From Prosapia bicincta (Eukaryota > Arthropoda > Insecta > Hemiptera > Cercopidae), in the NCBI GenBank assembly GCA_036971475.1, contig JBAIZL010000006.1, positions 64,119,398 to 64,183,397 on the forward strand: a stretch of 64,000 bases of DNA. Direction: 5' to 3'. Position 1 is the first letter of the stretch, and each line of letters opens with the position of its first letter. This document shows positions 22,610 through 31,856 of this stretch, one piece after another. Made by a program: the position numbers and the translations under genes. The notes under the pieces were generated by a model, which saw only the letters and a program-made list of their open reading frames with translations, searched no databases and was not told the origin of the DNA.

Positions 22610-23430
22610 ACTTGCTGATGTTTCGAAACAATCATTCCTTTTACGAAGCAAAGCCTCTACTGGCGGCATACACGTTACGTACAAAGGTTGTCGGGATGGA
22701 TTTATGACTGTGGAAGGGGTGGGTTATTTTGGTTGTGGGCTATGTAATGGAAGAGGGTGTTGGCCTTAAAATGTATGTGATTATTTAATATGTTTTAAAG
22801 TGATAAATATTTATCGCATATTTTTCTAAAGTTGTTGGTGTTTTACTTAATTTTAATATGTGGAGTATGTTTAAATTAGTGTGTATGTCGGTGTGTGTTG
22901 CATGATTTTAGGTGTGTTGCGTAGCTGGATTTTGGGTTTGTTTGGTTTCTTTGGGCAATGTGTTCTTCGAAACGTGTATAAAATAACCTACCAGTTTGGC
23001 CGATATAATAGCTAGGACAATCATTACATATTAATTTGTATATACCGGATAGTTTCTATTTGAAGGGGTTGTATATGCTGTCTTAAAGTGTTTGTTGTTT
23101 TTCAAGATATATGGTAATGAAGATTTTTGGATGTGGAGGCTATTTTGTATGTGTTTTTGTTGTGGAAGGTGAGGGATATGTATTTGTTGTTTTTTGTGTG
23201 GTTTTTGTCTGTGTGGCCGCTTGATGATGTTTGTGTTTCATTTTCATTAGTAAGTAGTCTATGACTGTGTGTTGTAGCCGTTTTGTTGAGCTATGTATTT
23301 TATATATGAGCAAATGTTTTTTTATTGTATTGAGTTCTTTGTCATAGTCTTTCTGTAGCATAGGTATATTGATTAGGCGGTGTAACCATTCCATTACATA
23401 CCGCACAACCAACATAACCCACCCCTTTTC
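22610..23430 (-). pseudogene. PLE ORF fragment: linker plus GIY-YIG endonuclease
   Basis: Minus strand. The 98-codon frame at 23140-23436 contains MEWLHRLINIPMLQKDYDKE and ends in a basic stretch, matching the post-RT linker of Penelope-like ORFs. Downstream (about 22940-23050), in another frame, are YKLICNDCPSYYIGQTGR and RFEEHIAQR: the GIY-YIG nuclease with the CxxC between the two halves that is typical of PLEs, and the catalytic Arg. Frameshifts make it non-functional. The 3' end near 22610 carries GTTTCGAAACATCAGC. An inverted copy of that end (23430-23560) abuts the 5' side. Confidence 0.75.
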
Positions 23431-23560
23431 AGTCATAAATCCATCCGGACAACCTTTGTGCCTAACATGTATGCCACCAGTAGAGGTTTTGCTTCGTAAA
23501 AGGAACAGGTTTCACAACGCATCAGCAAGTAAGCCCTGATGTATTCACCTTAGTTAAGGG
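23430..23560 (+). mobile_element. Inverted PLE terminal segment, family H
   Basis: Plus-strand text CAGTCATAAATCCATCC, CCAGTAGAGG and GCATCAGCAAGTAAGCCC matches the reverse complement of 22610-22710, so the PLE fragment is bounded by inverted ends. No intact hammerhead core is visible in this family. Confidence 0.7.
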
Positions 23561-23567
23561 TCATTCT

Positions 23568-25800
23568 GTGTCAAATCAACACACTTTTAAGAGATTTTTT
23601 CCATCACCATCTCAGATTATGATAAAATTTGGAATATAGGTTACCTTCATGAAGAATAAAAAAAATACCAATTTTCAGCTTAATATCTCAAACGGTTTCC
23701 GAAATACGGCCATGTAAAGTTTTCAAAAAACGGTCAAAATGTCGCTGCGGGAAAACGTTTAAATGGTCATAACTCCTCTCCTAATAAAGTAAGAATCATG
23801 GGAAAGGTGCCATTTTTTAGCTCTTTTTATGCCCTTTTTAATGATATATAACACATATAGGTTGTGAAAAAAAAAATATTTTAAAAATCAAAAATAAATT
23901 TTTGAATTTAAATATTTTTGAAAACACATTTTTAAAAATTTTCAAAAAAATATATATAATAGGTCTTATTATCACTAATTTGTATACTAAGTTTAGTTAT
24001 GGGATTGCAATGGGTTCATAGTCAAAATAATGTTTTATTAGTGGTGGTTTTTACAATATCAAAATATTTTATAAAATTTGTTTTATAAAATATTTTATAA
24101 AAATAACTAATGTATATACTAATGTATATAGTGTATAAAAACAGTAATAATGTATTCTTAAATATTACATTTTGTATTTATATTTTCATCCTACATGTAA
24201 TTGCAAGTTTATGAAGTACCATTTTCAGCTTGTTATTGCACAATATTCACTCTTGTTCCCACCACAGACAATTTCATGTCTGTACTTGCTTTTCAACTTG
24301 AGACAAGCTCATGTCCAGTAGCACTTCACCGTCAGATTGTGTTCAGTTTGCAGCTGAAGTCAGTGGTGCACACATCATTAGTCCAAGTGTTTCAAAAGAA
24401 GCTTGTTCATTTTTTGACCATGAAGTTTGGAGAAGTTCCGCAAAAGATCATATATTTTTCTGATGGGTGTGCAGCCCAATATAAGAACAAGAAGAATTTT
24501 ATACACCTTTGTAACCATATTGACGACTTTGGCATCGAGGCTGAGTGGCATTTTTTTGCCACTGCCCACGGTAAGGGACCAAGTGATGGACTTGGTGGCA
24601 CGGTCAAAAGATTAGCTGCAAAAGCTAGTTTACAAAGACCGTTTCAAAACCAAATCTTGACTCCATGTGAATTTTACGAATGGTCAGTTGAAAATATTCA
24701 TGGGATTAGTTTTGATTATGGAACGCAAGAAGATTATGTCTCAGCAGAAATTTTTTTGAAAGATCGGTTTAGTGAAGCACTCACAATAAAGGGGACTCAA
24801 CAATACCACACCTTTATGCCTGTTGCCTCAATCCGAAATAAGTTAACTGTGAAAATATTTTCCGAATCAACAACTTCTTCTCAAGTAACAGTATCAAGGT
24901 CAACAGACAAAATTACTTTTGCAGACTGTAATGGTTACATAAGTATCGTCTATGACTCTAACTGGTGGCTTGCTTATATAATGGACAAAAACGAAGATGA
25001 AGATGAATTAAAAGTTACCTTCCTTCATCCCAAAGGACCTTCTCCGTCATTTAGCTACCCAAGAATACCAGATGTATTATGGCTACCATTCACAGATGTG
25101 TTATGTACTGTGAATCCAACAACTCCAACAGGAAGAATTTACGTCCTATCCGAAGATGAAATTTTAACAACCAATGAAATGTTATCACAATACCTCCAAC
25201 ACATGTAGACCTTATGTAAAGTTTCACTGTGTTTGAAATATATGCAATGGTGATGGTTGGATTTCATTAATTATAATTATAAAAAGTTTTTATATACAAA
25301 TATACGTAAAACTAGTTAAAGCCAGGTTCGGTTTAAAGTTATTTTGACTATGAACCCATTGCAATCCCATAACTAAACTTGGTATACAAATTAGTGATAA
25401 TAAGACCAATTATATATATTTTTTTGAAAATTTTTAAAAATGTGTTTTCAAAAATATTTAAATTCAAAAATGTATTTTTGATTTAAAAATTTTTTTTTCT
25501 CACAACCTATATGTGTTATATATCATTAAAAAGGGCATAAAAAGAGCTAAAAAATGACACCTTTCCCATGATTCTTACTTTATTAGGAGAGGAGTTATGA
25601 CCATTTAAACGTTTTCCCGCAGCGACATTTTGACCGTTTTTTGAAAACTTTACATGGCCGTATTTCGGAAACCGTTATAGATAAAAATTTGAAATTTAGT
25701 ATTTTTTTTAGTCTCAACCCCCACTTTGGGTGTACCAAATTTCATTAATATATGAAAGGGTGTGGTAAAATAGGTGTGTTGATTTGACACGGAATGACCC
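23568..25800 (+). mobile_element. TTAA-flanked DNA transposon with ~465-bp terminal inverted repeats
   Basis: TTAA at 23564-23567 and 25801-25804 bounds an element whose ends begin GGGTCATTC and CGTGTCAAATCAACACAC. Inner and outer parts of the left (23568-24032) and right (25338-25800) arms match closely, with a diverged stretch at about 60-130 bp from the ends. The interior encodes a 335-aa transposase-like protein. A TTAA target is known for piggyBac, Kolobok and some Sola elements. The protein is not piggyBac, and the superfamily could not be fixed. It lies in SNX27 intron 1, antisense to the gene. Confidence 0.85.
24201..25208 (+). CDS. Transposase-like protein, C-terminal part (335 aa)
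   Basis: Single open frame filling the interior between long inverted repeats. Conserved-looking blocks: KIIYFSDGCAAQYKNKKNF (about 82-100; D88 is a candidate catalytic acid), EAEWHFFATAHGKGP (113-127, with H123), then SDGLGGTVKRLAAKASLQ (128-145; D129). This resembles a large arthropod family of uncharacterised transposon proteins with FSDGxAAQYKNxKNF and HGKGxxDGxGGTVKR. Family members I recall are longer, with an N-terminal Cys-rich or HTH region. Residues 1-65 here look unlike them, so the frame probably starts inside an internally deleted copy. Methionine 1 is only the first ATG. The downstream frame is intact, hinting at recent spread. Confidence 0.75.
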   Translation: MQVYEVPFSACYCTIFTLVPTTDNFMSVLAFQLETSSCPVALHRQIVFSLQLKSVVHTSLVQVFQKKLVHFLTMKFGEVPQKIIYFSDGCAAQYKNKKNFIHLCNHIDDFGIEAEWHFFATAHGKGPSDGLGGTVKRLAAKASLQRPFQNQILTPCEFYEWSVENIHGISFDYGTQEDYVSAEIFLKDRFSEALTIKGTQQYHTFMPVASIRNKLTVKIFSESTTSSQVTVSRSTDKITFADCNGYISIVYDSNWWLAYIMDKNEDEDELKVTFLHPKGPSPSFSYPRIPDVLWLPFTDVLCTVNPTTPTGRIYVLSEDEILTTNEMLSQYLQHM

Positions 25801-25929
25801 TTAAGTATTTTTTAATTATAGTTTAATCAGTGAATTCCAAATGATTACATGAAGCAACTTTAAGGGATTTTAAAAGTTTCACATCTAAAAACATTGATTA
25901 GAAATTTAAAAAATCTGAACATAACCTAA

Positions 25930-26490
25930 TGTAAATTTAAAATGTGCACAAAAATTAACTTTCGTATTTTCTGCGGAAGAAAATTAATATTAGTGTTACA
26001 CATTAAAATGAGTAATTAAAAAAAAAAGGGTTTTCAACTTTCAATAAGACACGTTTACACTATGCATGCAATTACAGACTAACATTTGAAATGTGAAAAA
26101 AGTAACGGTAAACATTTACATTTCTAAACCGGTTCTATATTTGCATGAAACATGTAAGGCTATTTTCATTGATATTTTTTGGTTTTTGATATTTTTCATC
26201 ATTATTTTTTTTTTCAATTTAAAGTTGGGGCAGCCTATTTACAACTGCTACTTCCGCACTGAATTTTTTACCCAACTTTAAATTGAGAAAAAAAACATGA
26301 TGCGACACAAAAAACGAAACAATATCAATGGAAATAGCCTTTTTACATGTTTTTGAATCTTCCATGCAAATATTGAGCTGGTTCAGAAATCTAAATTATA
26401 ACCAAAGCTTTTCATATTTTCTGCAGAAAAAAGTTGATATTCATGTTCTACGCATTAAAATGACTAATTAAAACAAAAAAATTTTTAAAC
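25930..26490. repeat. Long palindrome flanked by direct repeats
   Basis: A palindrome at 26119-26390 has arms of about 120 bp (ATTTCTAAACCGGTTCTATA versus the inverse of TTGAGCTGGTTCAGAAAT; inner edge CAATTTAAAGTTGGG and its inverse). Its core is about 35 bp and GC-richer (GCAGCCTATTTACAACTGC). Diverged direct repeats of about 85 bp lie outside (25950-26030 and 26400-26490: TATTTTCTGCGGAAGAAA versus TATTTTCTGCAGAAAAAA; ACATTAAAATGAGTAATTAA versus GCATTAAAATGACTAATTAA). Confidence 0.75.
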
Positions 26491-27302
26491 CAATGTCATT
26501 AAAACTATATTTTTACCGAACTAAGGAATTGAGTTTATATTAAACTGTACATATTTATAATATATTTGGCAATTTGAATTCATTGTCGAGTTTAATGTTA
26601 CCATAAATTAAGTTACATACTCTTTACAAATAAAGCTATCCTAACCATACTCTGTAAGTATATTGCGAAATATCTATATTTTATTGTAGTATACAATACT
26701 GCTGTTTTATAAAGAAGCATTTAATAATTGTGATTTTACGTGTATTGATACATTGAGGTTATGTTTAAATATTAACCACTATTTGCAACAAAATAATGCA
26801 TTTTTTCCTTAGAATAAGGTAGTTATATTAGAATGTTTCAATCTTTACAACATTACTAAGACATACCATGGTTATGTAATATCTGTTTTAGGCAAACAAA
26901 CCCTAAACACAGAATTCGTTTAAAGAAACTTATGTATAATTATTCTGTATTACTGCTCTGTATTTACTATTCTGTATTCGAAATACTAACCTCTACTTTC
27001 CTTTTTTAACTGACATATTTAAAAGAATTTTAGTCAAATATTTAATTCAATAGTATAGGTGTTAATACAATTCATCTTACCAAAAATTAAATGTTGCAAC
27101 TTAGAAATTGTATGTTTTACAGTTTTTAAAAATAATTTGAGAAGAAATGTTTGAATAAACTAGGATAATTAAAATACCAGTGAACTGTCAAAATAAAAAA
27201 AGAAAATTAGAATAATTTAAAAACCATAAGACACAGAAAATATTTGAATTACTATAGGGTTGAAATATTAATATTATACATTTGCAAATAAAGATTACTG
27301 AC
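26491..27302. other. SNX27 intron 1, 5' part
   Basis: AT-rich intron directly downstream of the exon 1 donor. No repeat or coding motif recognised. Confidence 0.6.
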
Positions 27303-27556
27303 ACTTCTAGGATCCTGTCACCCTTTCTAATCCCGGCCCTCTCTGCAGCACCTCCATCTAACACTGCACTAACATGTTGCAAAGGAGCATACAATTCTCC
27401 GTTTATACTTTTTAATTGCCCACCTTCACTAACTTGTCCGCGAACATTAAATCCAAACCCCGTTTCAGTTTTATAAATTGTCACTACACGGGGACCAGAT
27501 GACAATGTCTTACTTTTTTCATTTGGTGGACTAGCATCCGATTCACTATCCGCCAT
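27303..27556 (-). CDS. SNX27: Sorting nexin 27, exon 1 (N-terminus and first half of PDZ)
   Basis: Minus-strand first coding exon: 84 codons plus two bases, ending at donor GTCAGT (27297-27302). [20 protein letters not shown] (about 22-41) holds the GFGF carboxylate-binding loop. [15 protein letters not shown] is the beta3-beta4 hairpin that in vertebrate SNX27 binds the retromer subunit VPS26, and it is almost unchanged. [17 protein letters not shown] follows. The ATG at 27556 (context AATATGGCG) gives MADSES, matching the MAD start of vertebrate SNX27. An in-frame ATG at 27589 would add 11 residues. The shadow reading past the donor (SVIF) is intron. Splicing to 13259 restores the frame. 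Confidence 0.95.
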
Positions 27557-27589
27557 ATTTACATTTACCTTCCTCACATTCGCATACAA

Positions 27590-28220
27590 CTACTAAAACC
27601 CAATAGAAACTCTTGTCACACAGAGCAGAAGGCTCTATCTTATTTAAAAGAGAGGCTACTATAATTTTATAGATAAACGCATTTATAGAGAACTTCACAA
27701 TTTAAATTCATAGATACATAATAAAACAAATCATTTTGTTGGATAAAAAATATCTAACACACTAGAGTAAATCTATTATATAGGCAATAATTCCTTTAAC
27801 TACAAAAAATTAAATATTGAGAAATCCTAATTTAAATTTCTCAAACCAGTACCATCAAAAGAATAGAAGTAACTGTAATAACTTTACTTTTGTAATAGTC
27901 ATGTTTTATATTAAATACGTTTCATAAACTTCTATAATTTTAAAAAAATTTTCATCCATAAAATTTATCAGGAGGTGAATAGCAGTAAATCTTGTCATGT
28001 ATACAATCATTTTTTGTATCCATCTTCTTTAGTTCAACCTTGTGCTAGACCGACATCAAATATGTTTTTCAACAATTACATAAAAATGTTACTTAATTTG
28101 TCTCACATAAAAGGAAGGATTGCGTTAGAAAAATTCTCTATTACTGTTGTAAAACATATTTTTATTGTAATTAATTATTTAATTTTATATCATGTTTCTG
28201 ATTTAAATTACATAGAATAA
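27590..28220. promoter_or_regulatory. Region upstream of SNX27 exon 1
   Basis: Expected to hold the SNX27 promoter and 5' UTR. No CpG-rich block or clear TATA/Inr arrangement was recognised. The plus-strand frame at 27975-28220 has no motif. Confidence 0.35.
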
Positions 28221-28229
28221 ACTAAAATT

Positions 28230-28870
28230 AACACTACAGACAGGAAAAACAAATACATCACATTACCATACATAGACAAAACAAAAAACAAAATAGCCCG
28301 CAAATTTTGAAAAATAGGATACAAATTAGCATAAAAAACTAATAATAAGTTACAATACAAAATACAACACGATACCAGCAACAAAGATAAACTACAAGCA
28401 CCAGGCGTATACAAACTGAACTGCGACGAATGTAACAATTTCTACATTGGACAAACAGGTCGCAGCTTTAAACAAAGAGTTAAGGAACACAAACAGAACA
28501 CCAACTCAACATTTTACAATCACATAAAAGAAACAGGACACAAATACACAGGCATTGACCATAACCTAGAAATCCTACACAACAACAAAAAAAGGACCAC
28601 ATCTCAACACACTAGAACATTATGAATTTTACAGACACACAAAAACACAAAGTACAAACATATTAAATTAACAAACACAATACAAATCACACATACTCTT
28701 TGATACTATCGAAAACCTACCTATAAAACTGTCACCGCTTGACCCGACATCTCCAAGCAGAAGACACTGATGAAGATCGGCACATAGCGATCGAAAACGT
28801 TCTGTCTCAGTAAGTTTTAACAAATTTATAAAATTTAAAGTTCAGATAGTCATAAACTATTGTTTAGGTG
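28230..28870 (+). pseudogene. PLE 3' part, family A: GIY-YIG endonuclease and terminus
   Basis: Plus strand, broken by stops. At about 28405-28500 the reading APGVYKLNCDECNN, FYIGQTGRSFKQRVKEH gives a GIY-YIG nuclease with CxxC between the halves and the catalytic Arg, followed by FYNHIKETGHKYTGIDHNLE. This is the Penelope-type endonuclease, which primes target-site reverse transcription. The coding part ends near 28740, and a canonical-looking hammerhead motif follows at 28762-28807. A second copy of the same family lies inverted at 30470-31390, so their 3' ends face each other. Confidence 0.85.
28762..28807 (+). ncRNA. Hammerhead ribozyme motif, family A
   Basis: Stem I AGACA (28762-28766) with TGTCT (28803-28807); core CTGATGA (28767-28773); one extra A; stem II GATCG/CGATC with an 8-nt loop; GAA (28793-28795); self-complementary stem III AACGTT (28796-28801); C at position 17 (28802), so predicted cleavage is after 28802. 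Minimal type I hammerheads with tiny stem III that act best as dimers are known from Penelope-like elements. The extra nucleotide between A9 and stem II is the one departure from the textbook fold. Confidence 0.75.
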
Positions 28871-29469
28871 ATTAATAAAATAAACGTTGATATGATACAG
28901 AGCGAAACGAAAGAATGAAAGTAGTAGCAGTAAGAAAAATAAATTTATTACAAATAAAAGTATACGATTATAAAATACAAATGAAATCTCTTTTGGCGTC
29001 GTATTTATTAAATATTCAAATTAATTAAAGAAATATGGAATTTTATCAAAACAAAATTATCAACATAGCAAAATAAAAGTGTAATGTCTTACTCGGAAAT
29101 ACAAGTGAAATAAATATGTCATTTCAGTTGTGTAGTCGTTAATTTTCCAGTTTGGGAATGTTCACTATCTTCTAAGAATTGACTAACATCAGGTGCTTTA
29201 CCATGAATCCCCTCCTTCCCTTTACCAGTTGTTGTCCGAAGTGTTACTGATTTTAAGTCTTAAGACAGTATTTAACTTGACAGTGCAATGGGTTTATTGG
29301 TTTTAAGCTAATAGTAATGAACTGTAAATAAGTTAACGGGTCTATTATAGTTTGATTTAAAACAGAATATGAGTCTACGAAAGTGAAATCTGTCAGAGGG
29401 GGCAGGTGTACTGCCATCTGGGCGAATTGGAAATTCACATCTTGCTGAGTGGATGAGCCTTGTCCCAAT
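28870..29469. other. Intergenic, no recognised feature
   Basis: AT-rich to 29110, then mixed composition. The minus-strand frame at 29253-29468 (71 codons) has no recognisable domain. Confidence 0.4.
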
Positions 29470-29860
29470 TCGACGTTAAACTTCCGTTCGTCGCTCAGTG
29501 TCGTTGTAGCTGTGGTGGAGTGATTTACTAGTGACGTAGCTTGCTTCGTTCTGCAATTTCAGTTTTGCTCCCCTCAACAGTCTGTTTCAAGACTTTACTG
29601 TCTAGATCTATATAGTTTTTTATAATGTCTGATAACGGTGGTGTAAAGGAAAAAGGACGACCTTGTATACATCCCAAAAAACAAAATATGCCCTATCAAA
29701 GTGTTGGGCGTCGCGGGCACAAATTACTATCCCCAGTTAATTTAGAATGTATTTTTCCTTCTTGTGTAATGTGTTGTACAACACAATACTGATCGGTAAT
29801 GTAAACGCAGATATAGACAATGCTCATGTCATGTCCTAATCTATTTATAGCCTTGATTAG
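29470..29860 (+). other. Unidentified GC-richer segment with a short open frame
   Basis: Base composition rises sharply. An ATG at 29625 opens a frame starting MSDNGGVKEKGRPCIHPKK and ending after about 56 codons with a Cys pair (PSCVMCC). The GRP-basic start and following Cys could be the beginning of a transposon protein or a host 5' exon; neither could be shown. No splice site was assigned with confidence. Confidence 0.3.
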
Positions 29861-29997
29861 CTGACATTTGTTTACAATATTATGGCAGACTACTCCTTCC
29901 GACTTCCATCCATTTCAATCATTAAGTCTTATTTTCAATAGTCAGTTCATTCTTATACTGACAGTTATCGTTTATCTGTCTGTTAGTATAATGGGGT

Positions 29998-29998
<1 letters not shown>

Positions 29999-30089
<91 letters not shown>
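29999..30089. repeat. (TA)n(CA)n microsatellite
   Basis: About 68 bp of TA followed by 23 bp of CA. It creates the open frames 29868-30122 and 29999-30187, which are not genes. Confidence 0.98.
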
Positions 30090-30469
30090 ATATATTACCA
30101 TTATATTTATATAATAAATTAAACATTTTATGTACATTTATTAAATATTTAATAGTAAAAGTATATATATTTAGTTTAAATGATTAATTTGTGTGTGTAA
30201 ATGAATTAAATTTGTTTAGGAGTGTGAAAGTGAAACACTCATCATGTTCTTGAATTTTTTAGTCCATTATGTTCGGTGAAACTTATTTAATCACTTTAAC
30301 AATAGTTTATGAGATTCGTGAGTTACGGTCTGAGTTAACAATGGGACACATCTCCCAAAACAGCGGTTCTCAACAAATATAAGTAAGTGCTACTATAAGC
30401 AAGTTTATAAATATTTACAAGTGTTTAGTGAAACTAGTAGCTCACGTGAAGATAGAATCAACAAATATG

Positions 30470-31390
30470 GCTATCCGAACTTTAAATTTTGTAAATTTGT
30501 GAAAACTTACTCAGACAGAACGTTTTCGATCGCTATGTGTCGATCTTCATCAGTGTCTTCTGGTTGGATATGTCGGGTCAAGAGGTGACGGTTTTAAAGG
30601 CAGGTTTTCGATAGTATCAAAGAGTATGTGTGATTTAATATGTTTGTACTTTGTGTTTTTGTAAATTTCATATTGTTCTAGTGTTTTGAGATATGGTCCT
30701 TTTTTATTGATATGTAGGATTTCTAGGTTAAGGTAAATATCTGTGTATTTGTGTCCTGTTTCATTTATGTGTTGTTTTATGTTTTTAAAATTTGCGGGCT
30801 ATTGTATTTGTTATTTCGTTAATGTATGATAATGTGATGTATTTTTTTCCTATCTGTAGTGTTAATTTTAGTGTTTTTTGTGTTGGCATAGTTTGTCTAT
30901 TATTGTGGTGTTTTATCCATTTGTGTGTGCTAAATATTTAATGGTGTCTAGTTCCTTGTTTATGTTTTCTGTGGTCATCGGAACTTCTTAATTCTATGGA
31001 GCATGGATCTGAAGGCAGCGTGTTTGTGTTGGATAGAGTGGTTTGAGGTGTTGTGGATAAGTGTGTCTGTCGTTTTGGATTTCCTGTAAATGTTGAAGCT
31101 GTGTCTTTGTTATGGTTAGATCGAGGAAGTTTAGGGATCGGTTGGTTTCAATCTCTGAGTTGAAGTGGAGTTTTGGGTGTATTTTATTAGTGTAGGTGAG
31201 AAGTTTTTTGCATTTTTGGGTGTTGCCTCTGAATAGTGTTATGATATCATCGACATATCTGTGCCAGTAAATGATTTTGTGTGCGTATGTATTGTTTGTG
31301 ATTATCTTGGTGTTTTAGGAAAATTTCGCTTAGGACTTCCCATGTGTAGGCCATCTGGTTGTGAATAGAAGTTTGATCAATCACTTTAAA
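30470..31390 (-). pseudogene. PLE 3' part, family A, second copy: RT catalytic region to terminus
   Basis: Minus strand. At 31246-31257 the reading YWHRYVDDIITLFRG contains the YVDD catalytic motif of the reverse transcriptase, followed by LHFNSEIETNRSLNFLDLTI. Stops and shifts follow, the GIY-YIG core is mostly deleted (about 30840-30960), and the KKDHISKH and TGHKYT-like remnants near 30700-30760 correspond to 28540-28600. The terminal part from about 30610 down to 30470 matches 28740-28855 closely, including the hammerhead. Confidence 0.8.
30513..30558 (-). ncRNA. Hammerhead ribozyme motif, family A, second copy
   Basis: Same architecture as 28762-28807: stem I AGACA/TGTCT, core CTGATGA, extra A, stem II GATCG/CGATC, GAA, AACGTT, C. 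The only change noted is in the stem II loop (ACACATAG versus GCACATAG). Conservation of every paired and core position in a copy whose ORF is destroyed is notable. Confidence 0.72.
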
Positions 31391-31412
31391 GTTCTAACCT
31401 ATATGCATGAAC

Positions 31413-31856
31413 AATGGCGGATTTAAGGGGGGGTTTTGCGGCTCAAGCACCTCCCAAAATATGGGAGAGTGAAAATGTTTAAATCATAAAATAACACTAC
31501 AAATGTAAACTAAAACGCCATTTCCGATGTCTGCGTTCGTCACCAATTTAAATCTATGTACTAATTAGCAGAATATGTTTACAAACCCATATTAATCACT
31601 ATACCATACTGCAATCATTAATAAATGTGCCCAACCACAATGTAATAATTAGGCGGTTTGGATTGTAAATATATATGGTAAGTGAGGGTAAATAATGCGT
31701 GTGTAATGTCGCAAAGTAGGCTTATAACTGTTTCCCTCAGATAGAAGACCCTTAGAGTTTACATTATATCTACCATAAATATTTTCTGGAAGAGGGGAAC
31801 CCTTTTCCTCCCCTCACACCAGCCCTCCCCAAAATATTTTTCTAGATCAATTCCGG
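31413..31856. mobile_element. Possible hAT-like non-autonomous element
   Basis: It begins CAATGGCGGATTTAAGGGGG and ends (inverted) with AACCGGAATTGATCTAG followed by AATATTTTGGGGAGGG. Both ends pair a GGCGGAT/CCGGAAT-like tip with a G-run. Similar tips (CAGTGGCGGATCYAG) are common in insect hAT elements. No target duplication was established. Confidence 0.4.

Noticed and set aside
22610..22710. Hammerhead in PLE family H (CTGATGTTTCGAAAC on the plus strand)
   Set aside because: CTGATG and GAAAC are present but nothing between them can form stem II, and the strand is opposite to the element.
29868..30187. Two open frames with long Tyr-Ile and Thr-His runs
   Set aside because: Produced by a (TA)n(CA)n microsatellite.
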